Below are positions 51,113-59,473 of a DNA stretch of 64,000 bases, piece after piece. Position 1 is the first letter of the stretch. Every line of letters starts with the position of its first letter. Both the position numbers and the translations under genes were made by a program. Source of the DNA: Harmothoe impar (Eukaryota; Annelida; Polychaeta; Phyllodocida; Polynoidae); contig OX381714.1 in NCBI GenBank assembly GCA_947462335.1, positions 35,674,025 to 35,738,024 on the forward strand. The letters are read 5' to 3'. A model generated the notes under the pieces. It was given only the letters and a program-made list of their open reading frames with translations. It searched no databases and had not been told where the DNA came from.

Positions 51113-54100
51113 ACGGGGTTGCTCTGGATGGCAAGGTAGTAACCCCTAAGGAGAAAGAAAGCCAACATATCGCCAGCGGTGCAAGCGATGAAGTCCGAGG
51201 TGCAGTAGAGATTGGAAACTTAGAGGAGGGGCCTGATCAGTCCCTTCTAAGTATGTCCAATGAACCCAGAATAGTAGACGTCCGAGGAGGAAGTACTGGG
51301 GAAGCGGCGAATTGGATACAGGAGCTGGAAGTAGTCAGCAGTGCCCGATTGTCCCCGGATCACCCCTGTTTGAAGCACTTGAAACGACGGGGAGTAGATC
51401 TTGGTGTCACTAAGGATTTCGAACGTTTCACCGTCAACCCATCACCATTGGATGGGAAGAGGTGGTATTTGACTGTAGCAGTGAGGGGAAGGTCTGCAGA
51501 ATTTCTAGTGGATACTGGAGCTAGTCACTCCATGATCTCGAAGAGGTTCTATGACCTTGTAGTCGATGAGCCAGATAACTTCACAACGAGGGTAACAGCT
51601 CATTCGGCCGACGGTAGCTGCATGCAGACGTTTGGTAAAGCATTTTTCGAAATCAATATAGGTGGGCAGGATTACCTCCTGTCCCCTACTATTGCTGATC
51701 TGAGTGATGATGGCATCATCGGATTAGATTTCGCTGCGTTGTACGGTGCAATGTTGGAACCTTGTAGGGGGATGTTAAAGATAGAACATCCATATAGGGT
51801 GGCCGTACAATGCGTGTTGAGAAAGGTATCTTCTGTAGCCTCGGTGGTACAGACGGTTAAGATACCCCCAGGACAGACATGTGATGTCCTGTTTTCGAGT
51901 GACAGTATCTTCCGAGACCAGATGGCGGTGGTTGAACCCGATGTGGTGAGACTTGCATCAATTGGACTCGAGAGTGCAGATACTTTCGTAGGCAGTGGCA
52001 GTAGGAATCTAATTCCTATTTCGAATCCTGGTGGTGAAGTCCGTTATCTGATGAAAGGTACTCCCGTGGGGCAGGTGATCGTTGCACAGGCAAGCACCAG
52101 TATACTCTCAGAAGATACCCAACCGAACCTTGAAGGGATGTCCGATTTACGTCCGGAACTCCAAAAGTTGGTGGACGATTCGAGCTTGGTGACGGGGGAC
52201 CAGAAAGATCAGTTGAGACGGGTATTGGTGAAATATGATGCAGCCTTCGGGGAGCCCACTGGTTTGGGGCGAACTGACAAGGTGCTACATTCCATCACTA
52301 CAGAGGACGCTGTACCTTTCAAAATCCCTTATAGACGCCTACCTTTGAAGAAGAAATTGATGGCCGAGAAGGAAATCGCTGATCAGCTGAGATTAGGGGT
52401 GATTGTTCCCAGCACTAGCCCCTGGTCCAGTCCTGTTCAAATGGTGACTAAGAAAGACGGCACAATTCGCTTCTGCATAGATTATCGAAAATTGAATGGT
52501 TGTACTAAGAAAAACTCCTATCCTCTCCCCCGTATAGACGAGACTATTGATTCCCTGGGCGGAAACCAATGGTTCTGTACGCTGGATTTGCAATCCGGAT
52601 ACTGGCAAGTTGGAATGAAGGAAGAGGATCAGGAAAAAACAGCATTTTCGAGCCATGTCGGTCTTTTCCAGTACAATGTGATGCCGTTCGGATTGTGTAA
52701 CGCCCCTGCAACATTCGAAGCCATGATGGAATCTCTGTTGAGTGACCTGTTATGGAAGGAGTGTTTGGTGTACCTGGACGACGTAATTGTCTTCGGGAAG
52801 ACCTTCGAATCGTGCCTGGCTACTTTAGTCAAAATTTTCGAGAGGTTGATAACCCATGGTTTGAAATTGAAACCAAGGAAGTGTCACCTGTTTAGGACTT
52901 CTATTAACTACCTCGGTCGGATAATATCCACTGAGGGGGTTAAGGCGGATCCTGAGAAACTAGATGTTGTATCGGAATGGGAAAAGCCAGAGGGACCTAA
53001 AGACATACGGTCCTTTCTGGGCTTCTGTAGCTACTACAGAGACTTCCTACCAGGGTATGCCAGAATAGCTCAGCCTATGCAGGCTCTAGCTCACTGGACT
53101 CCGGGTAGAAGGAAGGAGCCTTTTCCATGGGGTCCGGAACAAGATCTAGCATTCGAAGCCGTGAAGAACCTATTTCGAACCACCCCAGTTTTGAAATATC
53201 CAACAGCTGATGGACATTTCATACTGGACACAGACGCCAGTAATGACAGTATAGGTGCTGCTCTATCCCAGATGCAAGAGGGGATAGAAGTGCCACTGGC
53301 TTTCGCTAGTAATACCCTCAATAAGGCCCAGAGGAATTACTGTACCACTAAGCGCGAATTGTTGGCGGTAGTGGTGTATACGAAAAAGTTTAAGCACTTC
53401 CTTTGGGGAGGTGACTTTACTTTACGGACAGATCACTCGTCCTTAAGGTGGCTGTTGAACTTTAAGGAAGCAGAAGGAATGATCGGTCGATGGCTGACCC
53501 ACTTGTCCGAGTTCGGGTTGGAAAATAGCCAAATCCAACACAGAGCAGGGAGCAAGCATATCAATGCTGACGCCCTTTCGAGAAGACCCATACGGAAATG
53601 TTCTAGAATGGATTGCGATGATTGTGGAGCCCATAATGCTGTAATAGCTGGAGTTCGAATGCCGTATGATGTAGGACATTCTAAAGCAATGGAATGGTCC
53701 ACCGAAACCATCAGGCAATTCCAGAAGGGTGATGCTGTCATTTCGAGACTAATAGAACAGGTCTCCAGTGGTGCCCAACCACAAAGACCAACCATTTCGA
53801 TTGAGAACCGGGAAATGAGACAGCTACTTGCTCAATGGTCTGAGCTAACTGTTGTTGACGGTATCTTATGTAGGTGGAAGATAACACCGTACAAGGCCAA
53901 AATTCGACAAATCGTGATACCCACAGCTATGCGAAGGGATATCATGTATTTCGTACATGGACATCAGACCAGTGGACATTTTGGAAAGAAGCGCTCCCTT
54001 GCGCGACTCTCCAGAAGGTATTACTGGCCTGGCATGAGTAAAGATCTGCTTAGGTGGATCTCTACTTGTCCAGATTGTTGTCTGAGCAAACCAGGTGAAG

Positions 54101-54912
54101 GCCTGGGGAAGTTGCCACTAACTCAAGAGCTCTGGGGAGTTAGATTTGCACGCATAGCGGTTGATATCATTAGTGGCCTAAAAACCACTCCTGATGGAAA
54201 CACGTGCATGATGGTGATCTCCGACTACTATTCGAAGTATACTAGAGTGTTTCCTCTGAAAGATCACAGGGCTCATACATGTGCTCGTGCATTTGTAAAG
54301 GGTTGGGTGCTTCATCTAGGCGTGCCCTTGATGTTGCATAGTGATCAAGGCAGAGAATTCGAATCTGAGTTATGGGCAGCAATGTGCCATAGCCTTGCTA
54401 TATGCAAAACAAGAACAAATCCGTACCGGCCTCAGTCTGATGGTCAAGTAGAAAGGTTCAACAGAACCTTGATACAAGTCCTGAAGCCTCTGGTCAACAG
54501 TCAGATGGATGATTGGGACGAGCAATGCGAGTTTGTGGTACATGCTTATAATAGTACGGTGCATGCTTCCACCGGTTGTTCCCCCAATTTGTTGGTATTC
54601 GGAGAGGATTTGATTATGCCTGCTGACTTGGTGTTTGGCGTAGCTGGGATAAACGCTGAAACACCCTGTCAGGTGATGTTCGTGGAGGCATTGAGGGATC
54701 AATTCAAGTCCGCATACGAGATGGTTCGATGTGAACTAAGCAAATCTGCTTCATGGCAAAAAGTGGGCTATGACGTAGGTTTGAAACTTAGGTCCTTTCG
54801 AGTGGGGGATGAAGTAGTTAGGCTACACGACCCCCTACAGCAGCTAAAGTTGTCACCCAACTGGATGGTCCCTTTACTGTGGTTCGGATTGTTTCTGAAT
54901 CCACGGTGGTGA
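51091..54912 (+). CDS. pol: Pol polyprotein (protease, RT, RNase H, integrase), C-terminus displaced by a frame change
   Basis: The frame is open from 51091, in -1 relative to gag; its first ATG is 51253 (residue numbers below count from it, 1219 residues). Domains: aspartic protease with DTGA at 87-90; reverse transcriptase with YLDD at 507-510; RNase H with TDAS around D661; integrase with a zinc site H904, H909, C939, C942 and a DD35E core D971, D1031, E1067. All expected catalytic residues are present. Expression is probably as a Gag-Pol fusion by -1 shift within 51091-51112, though no canonical slippery heptamer lies there; separate initiation at 51253 is the alternative. The frame stops at 54912 shortly after the integrase core. 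The conserved C-terminal GPY/F-type segment is found just downstream in the -1 frame, so this copy either lost one base near 54863 or the assembly did. Confidence 0.93.
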   Translation, partial: REENGKLDGVALDGKVVTPKEKESQHIASGASDEVRGAVEIGNLEEGPDQSLLSMSNEPRIVDVRGGSTGEAANWIQELEVVSSARLSPDHPCLKHLKRRGVDLGVTKDFERFTVNPSPLDGKRWYLTVAVRGRSAEFLVDTGASHSMISKRFYDLVVDEPDNFTTRVTAHSADGSCMQTFGKAFFEINIGGQDYLLSPTIADLSDDGIIGLDFAALYGAMLEPCRGMLKIEHPYRVAVQCVLRKVSSVASVVQTVKIPPGQTCDVLFSSDSIFRDQMAVVEPDVVRLASIGLESADTFVGSGSRNLIPISNPGGEVRYLMKGTPVGQVIVAQASTSILSEDTQPNLEGMSDLRPELQKLVDDSSLVTGDQKDQLRRVLVKYDAAFGEPTGLGRTDKVLHSITTEDAVPFKIPYRRLPLKKKLMAEKEIADQLRLGVIVPSTSPWSSPVQMVTKKDGTIRFCIDYRKLNGCTKKNSYPLPRIDETIDSLGGNQWFCTLDLQSGYWQVGMKEEDQEKTAFSSHVGLFQYNVMPFGLCNAPATFEAMMESLLSDLLWKECLVYLDDVIVFGKTFESCLATLVKIFERLITHGLKLKPRKCHLFRTSINYLGRIISTEGVKADPEKLDVVSEWEKPEGPKDIRSFLGFCSYYRDFLPGYARIAQPMQALAHWTPGRRKEPFPWGPEQDLAFEAVKNLFRTTPVLKYPTADGHFILDTDASNDSIGAALSQMQEGIEVPLAFASNTLNKAQRNYCTTKRELLAVVVYTKKFKHFLWGGDFTLRTDHSSLRWLLNFKEAEGMIGRWLTHLSEFGLENSQIQHRAGSKHINADALSRRPIRKCSRMDCDDCGAHNAVIAGVRMPYDVGHSKAMEWSTETIRQFQKGDAVISRLIEQVSSGAQPQRPTISIENREMRQLLAQWSELTVVDGILCRWKITPYKAKIRQIVIPTAMRRDIMYFVHGHQTSGHFGKKRSLARLSRRYYWPGMSKDLLRWISTCPDCCLSKPGEGLGKLPLTQELWGVRFARIAVDIISGLKTTPDGNTCMMVISDYYSKYTRVFPLKDHRAHTCARAFVKGWVLHLGVPLMLHSDQGREFESELWAAMCHSLAICKTRTNPYRPQSDGQVERFNRTLIQVLKPLVNSQMDDWDEQCEFVVHAYNSTVHASTGCSPNLLVFGEDLIMPADLVFGVAGINAETPCQVMFVEALRDQFKSAYEMVRCELSKSASWQKVGYDVGLKLRSFRVGDEVVRLHDPLQQLKLSPNWMVPLLWFGLFLNPRW

Positions 54913-55358
54913 TCAAATCCTTGTTGGGACGCCTGTATAAATCCAATGTAGCTCGCCTACGCCGGTGGCAGGGTGATGCTTCAGCGCATTTGAAGCCAAG
55001 GGAGCATTCGAAGTCAGATAACACTGAGTGGAGAGCGACCACCCCGGAACGACGTGGTCCTGGTAGACCTAGGAAACTAGTGATACCCTCAGATGAGAAA
55101 AAAACGTTGCCTCCTGGTATTGGTAAATTAAAGCGGGGCCGGGGTAGGCCTAAAAAAAATTTACCAATTCGAGCTTCTAGCAAGAAGGATAAAAAGTGCG
55201 GAAAAAAAGTCTCGGCAAATGAAGGTCTGAAGCGGAGGAGGGCTGTCCAATTGACTACTGGACATCCTGTCGAATCTTCCCGGACGACCAGGTCTAAAGA
55301 ACCCAAGGTGGGGTTAAGACGCAGTCCACGGCATAATCCGGAGACTGCTGTGACCTAA
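54864..55358 (+). pseudogene. Displaced integrase C-terminus with two AT-hooks
   Basis: This is the -1 frame continuation of pol. It starts with a GPF motif (the GPY/F module of Ty3-type integrases) and a VARLRRW segment. A strongly basic tail of about 120 residues follows, with two AT-hook cores, GPGRPRK and GRGRPKK. AT-hooks bind the minor groove of AT-rich DNA, so the tail could steer integration. It overlaps the end of the upstream pol frame by 49 bases and has no ATG of its own in that overlap, so it is unlikely to be made separately. It ends at a TAA at 55356-55358. Whether this is a mutation, a sequencing error or a true recoding site cannot be settled from one copy; the junction is a GG pair where one more G would keep the frame. 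Confidence 0.75.
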
Positions 55359-55614
55359 TTTGTATACACAACAAGAAGTTTCGATGCCATGATGGTAGTA
55401 CAGACCTAATTGCTGTCGAGTGAGCAGAGCTAGGGTGAGAGTTGATCATGAACGTCCCCGAGGGTGGCAGACGGAACTATCCGGCGGGTATTCTTATGTT
55501 ACCCGTAATGACATTTGCCTACACTCCTGAAGAATTCATGATTAGCGGTATCCCTGGTACTGTGGAACTGACTCCATAAGGATTACACTCCGGTGAGCTA
55601 CCCGTTCGATTAGT

Positions 55615-55623
55615 GGCGGGAAA
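55615..55623 (+). promoter_or_regulatory. E2F-like site
   Basis: GGCGGGAAA is the reverse complement of TTTCCCGCC, matching the E2F consensus TTTSSCGC. Confidence 0.4.
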
Positions 55624-55741
55624 CGCGAGCGTCTCCCGCCGGGTTATCCGTCGGAAAAGGGCTATCCGGTGAAGCGTGAACGCTGATTGGTTGACCTTCG
55701 CTCCCGCGGCGGGCGTGGCATCACGAGACAAGAAGGGCGGT

Positions 55742-55750
55742 CGCCATATT
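55742..55750 (+). promoter_or_regulatory. YY1-like site
   Basis: CGCCATATT matches the YY1 consensus CGCCATNTT, which in animal promoters is often found just after the start of transcription. Confidence 0.4.
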
Positions 55751-55958
55751 GGATCAGTGCCAAGAAGACGCACGGACGCTGCAGGGCAAAGGAGGAGGAA
55801 GAAGGGACTTGTAGTCGACCAAAAGTCTCCAAAACCACATCATAAGACGCGCCAACCTGGTTAGTTCCCACTCCTAGTGTCATTAGGACACGCGGAGCTT
55901 CGTACTCCGCAAATCTTCGATCATTAAACTTCGTTTTCGCTGAAAACATTCGACTGCA

Positions 55959-58900
55959 ATGGAGGAGCAGTACACCCCCGGTGAGGGCCTCCAGTCCGAC
56001 GAGATAGATCTGTTCGGGATGGACGATGGCCAATTCGACAACGCTCGTGAGTCAGATTCTGAATCCGCCTCTGAATCCACCGGGAGTGCGGTTACCGTTC
56101 GTGTAGCGGGGATCGGCTCCTATTCGACGGCTGATCGGGACAGCATGACCATGCCACCCCCGGCTACAGTCAACCTAGGGCCGTTGCCGTGGCGCAATGT
56201 CCCGAAACGTGTTGCTTCGAAAGACATAGACAATTCGACGTCAACCCGGCTGAACGCAGCAGGTGATGAGGAAGAGGACGAGATGCCAGAGTTGGAAGAG
56301 GTAAGCCAGAAATTGCCTATCCATGCAGTATCTGACGAAGAAATGGAGGACTTCGTACGAATATCACTGGCCCAGCAACAACTCATGGAGGTGCTGGAGT
56401 GTGACCCGCCGTTCGACACCTTGCTGAAGCTCCATCCCACCCTCATGGCGATGGTGCTAGACAAGCTGGAGGAACATGGATTCGACCACCATGAGGGTAC
56501 TTGGCTAGAGAGTTACGAAGGAGCCATCCGGGGAGCATATCAAAATGAGATCTTTGGAAAAATCCTACTGCGATGTGGTACGAACTTTCGGCATCTCCAA
56601 CAAGCCAAAGCTAGGGAGGAAGCAGTGCCCTCAAGTGATGGGAGCACGACCAGTACGAAGGGGAAGAAAAAGAAATTCTCCAAGACCAAAGGTAGTCGTA
56701 AAACTTCTAATGGCAGTACTCCTCCCAATACTCCGCCTAAGTCCGAGGTGTCCGAACCTGCCCCAGTCCAGTCCGAATGCTCTTCGAGTACTTCCCAGTC
56801 GGCTTCAACGTCATTCGAAGAACCAACTACGACCACCGGGACTACTGAGTCCCCATCCGAATCCCTTCCGAAAGCTCCGGGACCTTTACCAGTCCCATTC
56901 GAAGAAGATTCAGCTAGCGTGGAGTTGGCTCCGCGGGAGATCCATTCGGATACCTCAGGATCAGTTGAGCAAGAAGCCCGTTATGCTCAGGTGGTTAGAG
57001 AATCCGATGAACTCAGGGCAGCCAATGAACAGTTACGGCTAACTCTGGAGGCTATGCAAACTGCCCCCAGAACGCCAATGACTCGAGCCCAGTCCCGTAA
57101 GAACCCCAATCCGCAACAAAAAGGACGGTCTGTATCCGACGCTTCGGATCTGGAGGAGGTCCCCTTCGAACTTCCAAAGAGCCAGAAACGGAAGGCAAAG
57201 AAGAATGAGGCACGACAGCCATGTGTACCCCATCCTTCGCCTCCCCAAACTACTGCGATTAATATGTCCCCAATCGTGAGGTTGGTGGACGTAGTATCCA
57301 GTACGGCCTCTACACCTTCGACGCCTCCTAGGGCACCCACCCGGACGCATTCGACCCCTCCAGCAACTCCGACTAAAACTCCAGTGCAGGTCAAGGTACC
57401 TGCATCTCCGTCTACGTCCTCCGAGTCAGGGCAATCGAACACACCACCAGTGGTTTCGTCGCCCCCTCCAGCTCCAGCTGCAGGGGCAGGTGCCTCGGCA
57501 GACGTCCCAAGTTCTCGGGTGGAGGACATGATTTGGCGCAATGCCAGTGGGGGCTTCAAGAAATTTAGGCCCGAGTGCATGGAACACTGCAAACGATCGA
57601 GGGATATGTATTCGTGTCCCAAAGAACCGGACCATGAAGGATTGTCTGATGACGAAGAATGGATGAGATCCAATATGGGCTCACCCAGTTCCTGGTCATG
57701 GACAGAAAACTGGTTCGGTCGGCTGCTGGATCGAAAACAGTTCCCTGAGACTTACTACAACCATGAGGGCCGTCCCAAAATACGTTGGGCGATGGCCCGG
57801 TACAAAGAAGGGGTAAGGGAGGACTGCCCATTCGATTCCTGCCGTGTCTACTTCGCACACGAGAACCGCCCCATGCCTACTCGTCTTCGATTCATGCGAC
57901 ATCTCGTGGAGAAGCACATGCACCACCATGCGATGTATGTCTGCGCTGATATCGGCAAATCAAACAAAAAGTGTTCGGGAATGTGGACCCCTAGAAGAGG
58001 CCGAATGATCGAGCACCTGATACAATGTCATGGCCAAGCCATGATGTTGGCCAGAAAGAACGTTGGAGATCTCCATGCATCCCTGGTGGCAGGCCTGGAC
58101 AAAGTCAAATTCGAAACCATTACGATTGAGACCTTCCAATTCGGAAAGGTCCAATTAACCCAGAATTCGAAACAGTCGGCTGTCTTCCAGCGTACTGATC
58201 GACGTGGTCGACTGGACCTGAACGACACCTTGTACCAGCAATTGTACGACTGGAGAGCGGCCAACCCCCTTCCAGGGAAACGAAGTGGGAACAGGAGTCC
58301 AGCGACTTCCGAACCTGACTGCAAAAAGGTCAAGTCGGAGGTTCCAGCTCCAAGAGCTCCAACTGCAGCACGAGGGCGCGCGACAACGATCGAGCACCGG
58401 TCTCCACTGAAGGACTTGCGTCCTAACTATGGTCCGGACTTCTCAGCCCCCAAGGGTCGCTCCCAGCTGCAAACCCTTCGTCCTCTGACCCCTGGTAACT
58501 TGGCCAGTAAGGCCGAGTACCCTTCAATGGACTTCCCTGGTCCGGAGGTACAAACTGAGAAGGATCCGTACAAGAATCTCCCTACGGGCATCTCTGTGAT
58601 GGATGCCATCCGCCAACCGGACTCACGGGACGTGGAGATGGCGGATTCGGATCACTTTGTGCTGCCTGGGAAAAAGGACTTGGTGGTGACGACCACCAAC
58701 CTCACTCCTCGGGCAGAAGACAAGGTGAAACCAAGGGCTGACAGTTCTACAAAGTCAGTGGGGCGTAAAACCCCTGCTACTAGTGCGGATTCGACATCCA
58801 TAAAAGCTGAGCCTGTGGTGGACCCGGTTCCAGTGACCACTTCGAACCCAGTCACCACCACACCAACGACAACTGCTGGAGGAGGGAAGGCAGCAACTGT

Positions 58901-59216
58901 TGCAGCCACCCTACTCACCACCACTACTACTACTGCTACTGTGCCCTATAAGCCCAGTGTTCGTGAGGAACCAGCAGTGGATCCAAACCAGTGGTATGAT
59001 CTGATGATCAGTGGTGAAAACATTCGGCCCCAGATACAGATTCCGAAGGACTACTTCGAGCCTCCAAAGGCTCCGGATGCGGTGGTACATAAAAAAAACT
59101 ATACGAACGATGGTTGCAGGAACACCTGGCTGGCATGCAACGATATGCAGCCGGTGTGGCGAGAGCATCAACCGACTATGCCATCACCATGCAGGGCAAG
59201 GAGGTCGAGAGGCTGA
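55959..59216 (+). CDS. ORF3: large accessory protein with zinc-finger-like motifs, function unknown
   Basis: 1085 residues in the zero frame; I recognise no family. Seen in order: an acidic Ser/Asp/Glu-rich N-terminus (1-60); a predicted helical region at about 110-215; Lys/Ser/Thr/Pro-rich linkers; a short coiled coil at about 335-365; Pro/Thr-rich sequence to about 520; a conserved-looking region at about 530-760 with two Cys/His clusters, C623-x4-C628-x19-H648-x4-H653 and C662-x9-C672-x13-H686-x4-H691; and a Pro/Thr/Lys-rich stretch to about 1030. There is no signal peptide or membrane segment, so it is not envelope-like, and no nuclease, methylase or protease motif. The ATG has G at -3 and +4. 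The zero frame runs on about 38 codons past an A8 tract (59091-59098) with unremarkable sequence, while the -1 frame continues into a coiled coil. A nucleic-acid-binding role is inferred only from the Cys/His clusters and basic patches. Confidence 0.8.
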   Translation: MEEQYTPGEGLQSDEIDLFGMDDGQFDNARESDSESASESTGSAVTVRVAGIGSYSTADRDSMTMPPPATVNLGPLPWRNVPKRVASKDIDNSTSTRLNAAGDEEEDEMPELEEVSQKLPIHAVSDEEMEDFVRISLAQQQLMEVLECDPPFDTLLKLHPTLMAMVLDKLEEHGFDHHEGTWLESYEGAIRGAYQNEIFGKILLRCGTNFRHLQQAKAREEAVPSSDGSTTSTKGKKKKFSKTKGSRKTSNGSTPPNTPPKSEVSEPAPVQSECSSSTSQSASTSFEEPTTTTGTTESPSESLPKAPGPLPVPFEEDSASVELAPREIHSDTSGSVEQEARYAQVVRESDELRAANEQLRLTLEAMQTAPRTPMTRAQSRKNPNPQQKGRSVSDASDLEEVPFELPKSQKRKAKKNEARQPCVPHPSPPQTTAINMSPIVRLVDVVSSTASTPSTPPRAPTRTHSTPPATPTKTPVQVKVPASPSTSSESGQSNTPPVVSSPPPAPAAGAGASADVPSSRVEDMIWRNASGGFKKFRPECMEHCKRSRDMYSCPKEPDHEGLSDDEEWMRSNMGSPSSWSWTENWFGRLLDRKQFPETYYNHEGRPKIRWAMARYKEGVREDCPFDSCRVYFAHENRPMPTRLRFMRHLVEKHMHHHAMYVCADIGKSNKKCSGMWTPRRGRMIEHLIQCHGQAMMLARKNVGDLHASLVAGLDKVKFETITIETFQFGKVQLTQNSKQSAVFQRTDRRGRLDLNDTLYQQLYDWRAANPLPGKRSGNRSPATSEPDCKKVKSEVPAPRAPTAARGRATTIEHRSPLKDLRPNYGPDFSAPKGRSQLQTLRPLTPGNLASKAEYPSMDFPGPEVQTEKDPYKNLPTGISVMDAIRQPDSRDVEMADSDHFVLPGKKDLVVTTTNLTPRAEDKVKPRADSSTKSVGRKTPATSADSTSIKAEPVVDPVPVTTSNPVTTTPTTTAGGGKAATVAATLLTTTTTTATVPYKPSVREEPAVDPNQWYDLMISGENIRPQIQIPKDYFEPPKAPDAVVHKKNYTNDGCRNTWLACNDMQPVWREHQPTMPSPCRARRSRG
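59093..59152 (+). promoter_or_regulatory. Candidate programmed -1 frameshift signal in ORF3
   Basis: The heptamer A_AAA_AAC lies at 59093-59099 in exactly the phase needed for simultaneous slippage from the zero frame. Downstream, 59113-59117 (GTTGC) can pair with 59137-59141 (GCAAC), and 59128-59136 (GGCTGGCAT) with 59145-59152 (ATGCAGCC, one bulge). The interleaved order gives an H-type pseudoknot with the first stem 13 bases after the heptamer, a longer spacer than the usual 5-9. A one-base loss from an A9 tract is the competing explanation. Confidence 0.5.
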
Positions 59217-59473
59217 GGAAGATCTTCGAGCAGCAACGTATTGACGAACAATCGGAGCCAGATAAGGTGATCGAACTCACCAAGCAGCTGGCACAATCGA
59301 AGAAAGAACTCTCAACAGCTCGTTGTCTGCAGAAAGCTGCAGAAGATACTCTTGACGATCAGGCCAAAACTCTGAAGGCCCTGAACGTTAAGTTCATTCG
59401 GGTATTCGGTATAGGACTCACCCAATGGAGTGGGTCACTCGAAGAACTCCAGAGCGTATTGAAGGACTTATAA
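59099..59473 (+). CDS. ORF3 C-terminal coiled-coil extension (-1 frame)
   Basis: The frame reached after a -1 shift at 59093-59099 encodes about 124 residues up to a TAA at 59471-59473. It is rich in Glu, Lys, Gln and Leu with heptad-like spacing (KEVERLRKIFEQQRIDEQ and onward), predicting a coiled coil for self-association. Its coding-like character, in contrast to the zero-frame end, indicates it belongs to the ORF3 product, giving about 1171 residues if shifting occurs. An internal ATG exists at 59153, but the coding-like sequence starts before it. Confidence 0.65.
   Translation, partial: LYERWLQEHLAGMQRYAAGVARASTDYAITMQGKEVERLRKIFEQQRIDEQSEPDKVIELTKQLAQSKKELSTARCLQKAAEDTLDDQAKTLKALNVKFIRVFGIGLTQWSGSLEELQSVLKDL

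Larger units (their letters stand above)
55359..55958 (+). promoter_or_regulatory. CpG-rich gap between pol and ORF3, candidate internal promoter
   Basis: No long frame on the plus strand. It contains an E2F-type site GGCGGGAAA (55615-55623), which also forms a hairpin with TCCCGCC at 55634-55640; an inverted CCAAT box TGATTGGTTG (55684-55693) typical of NF-Y; GGGCGTGG (about 55711-55718), a KLF/SP-type box; and CGCCATATT (55742-55750), the YY1 consensus CGCCATNTT. There is no TATA box at a suitable place. A second hairpin, GCGGAG...CTCCGC, lies near 55893-55911. Together these resemble a TATA-less CpG promoter starting near 55740 and giving a leader of about 200 bases before the ORF3 ATG. 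A splice acceptor for a subgenomic RNA is an alternative route that I cannot exclude. Confidence 0.45.

Noticed and set aside
56987..57673. A 228-codon minus-strand frame opposite ORF3
   Set aside because: It is the antisense shadow of the Ser/Pro/Thr-rich part of ORF3; it gives Gly/Val/Asp-rich low complexity with no motif.
55959..59216. ORF3 as an envelope gene
   Set aside because: No signal peptide, no membrane segment and no furin-like cleavage context; its Cys/His clusters and charged linkers suit an intracellular protein.
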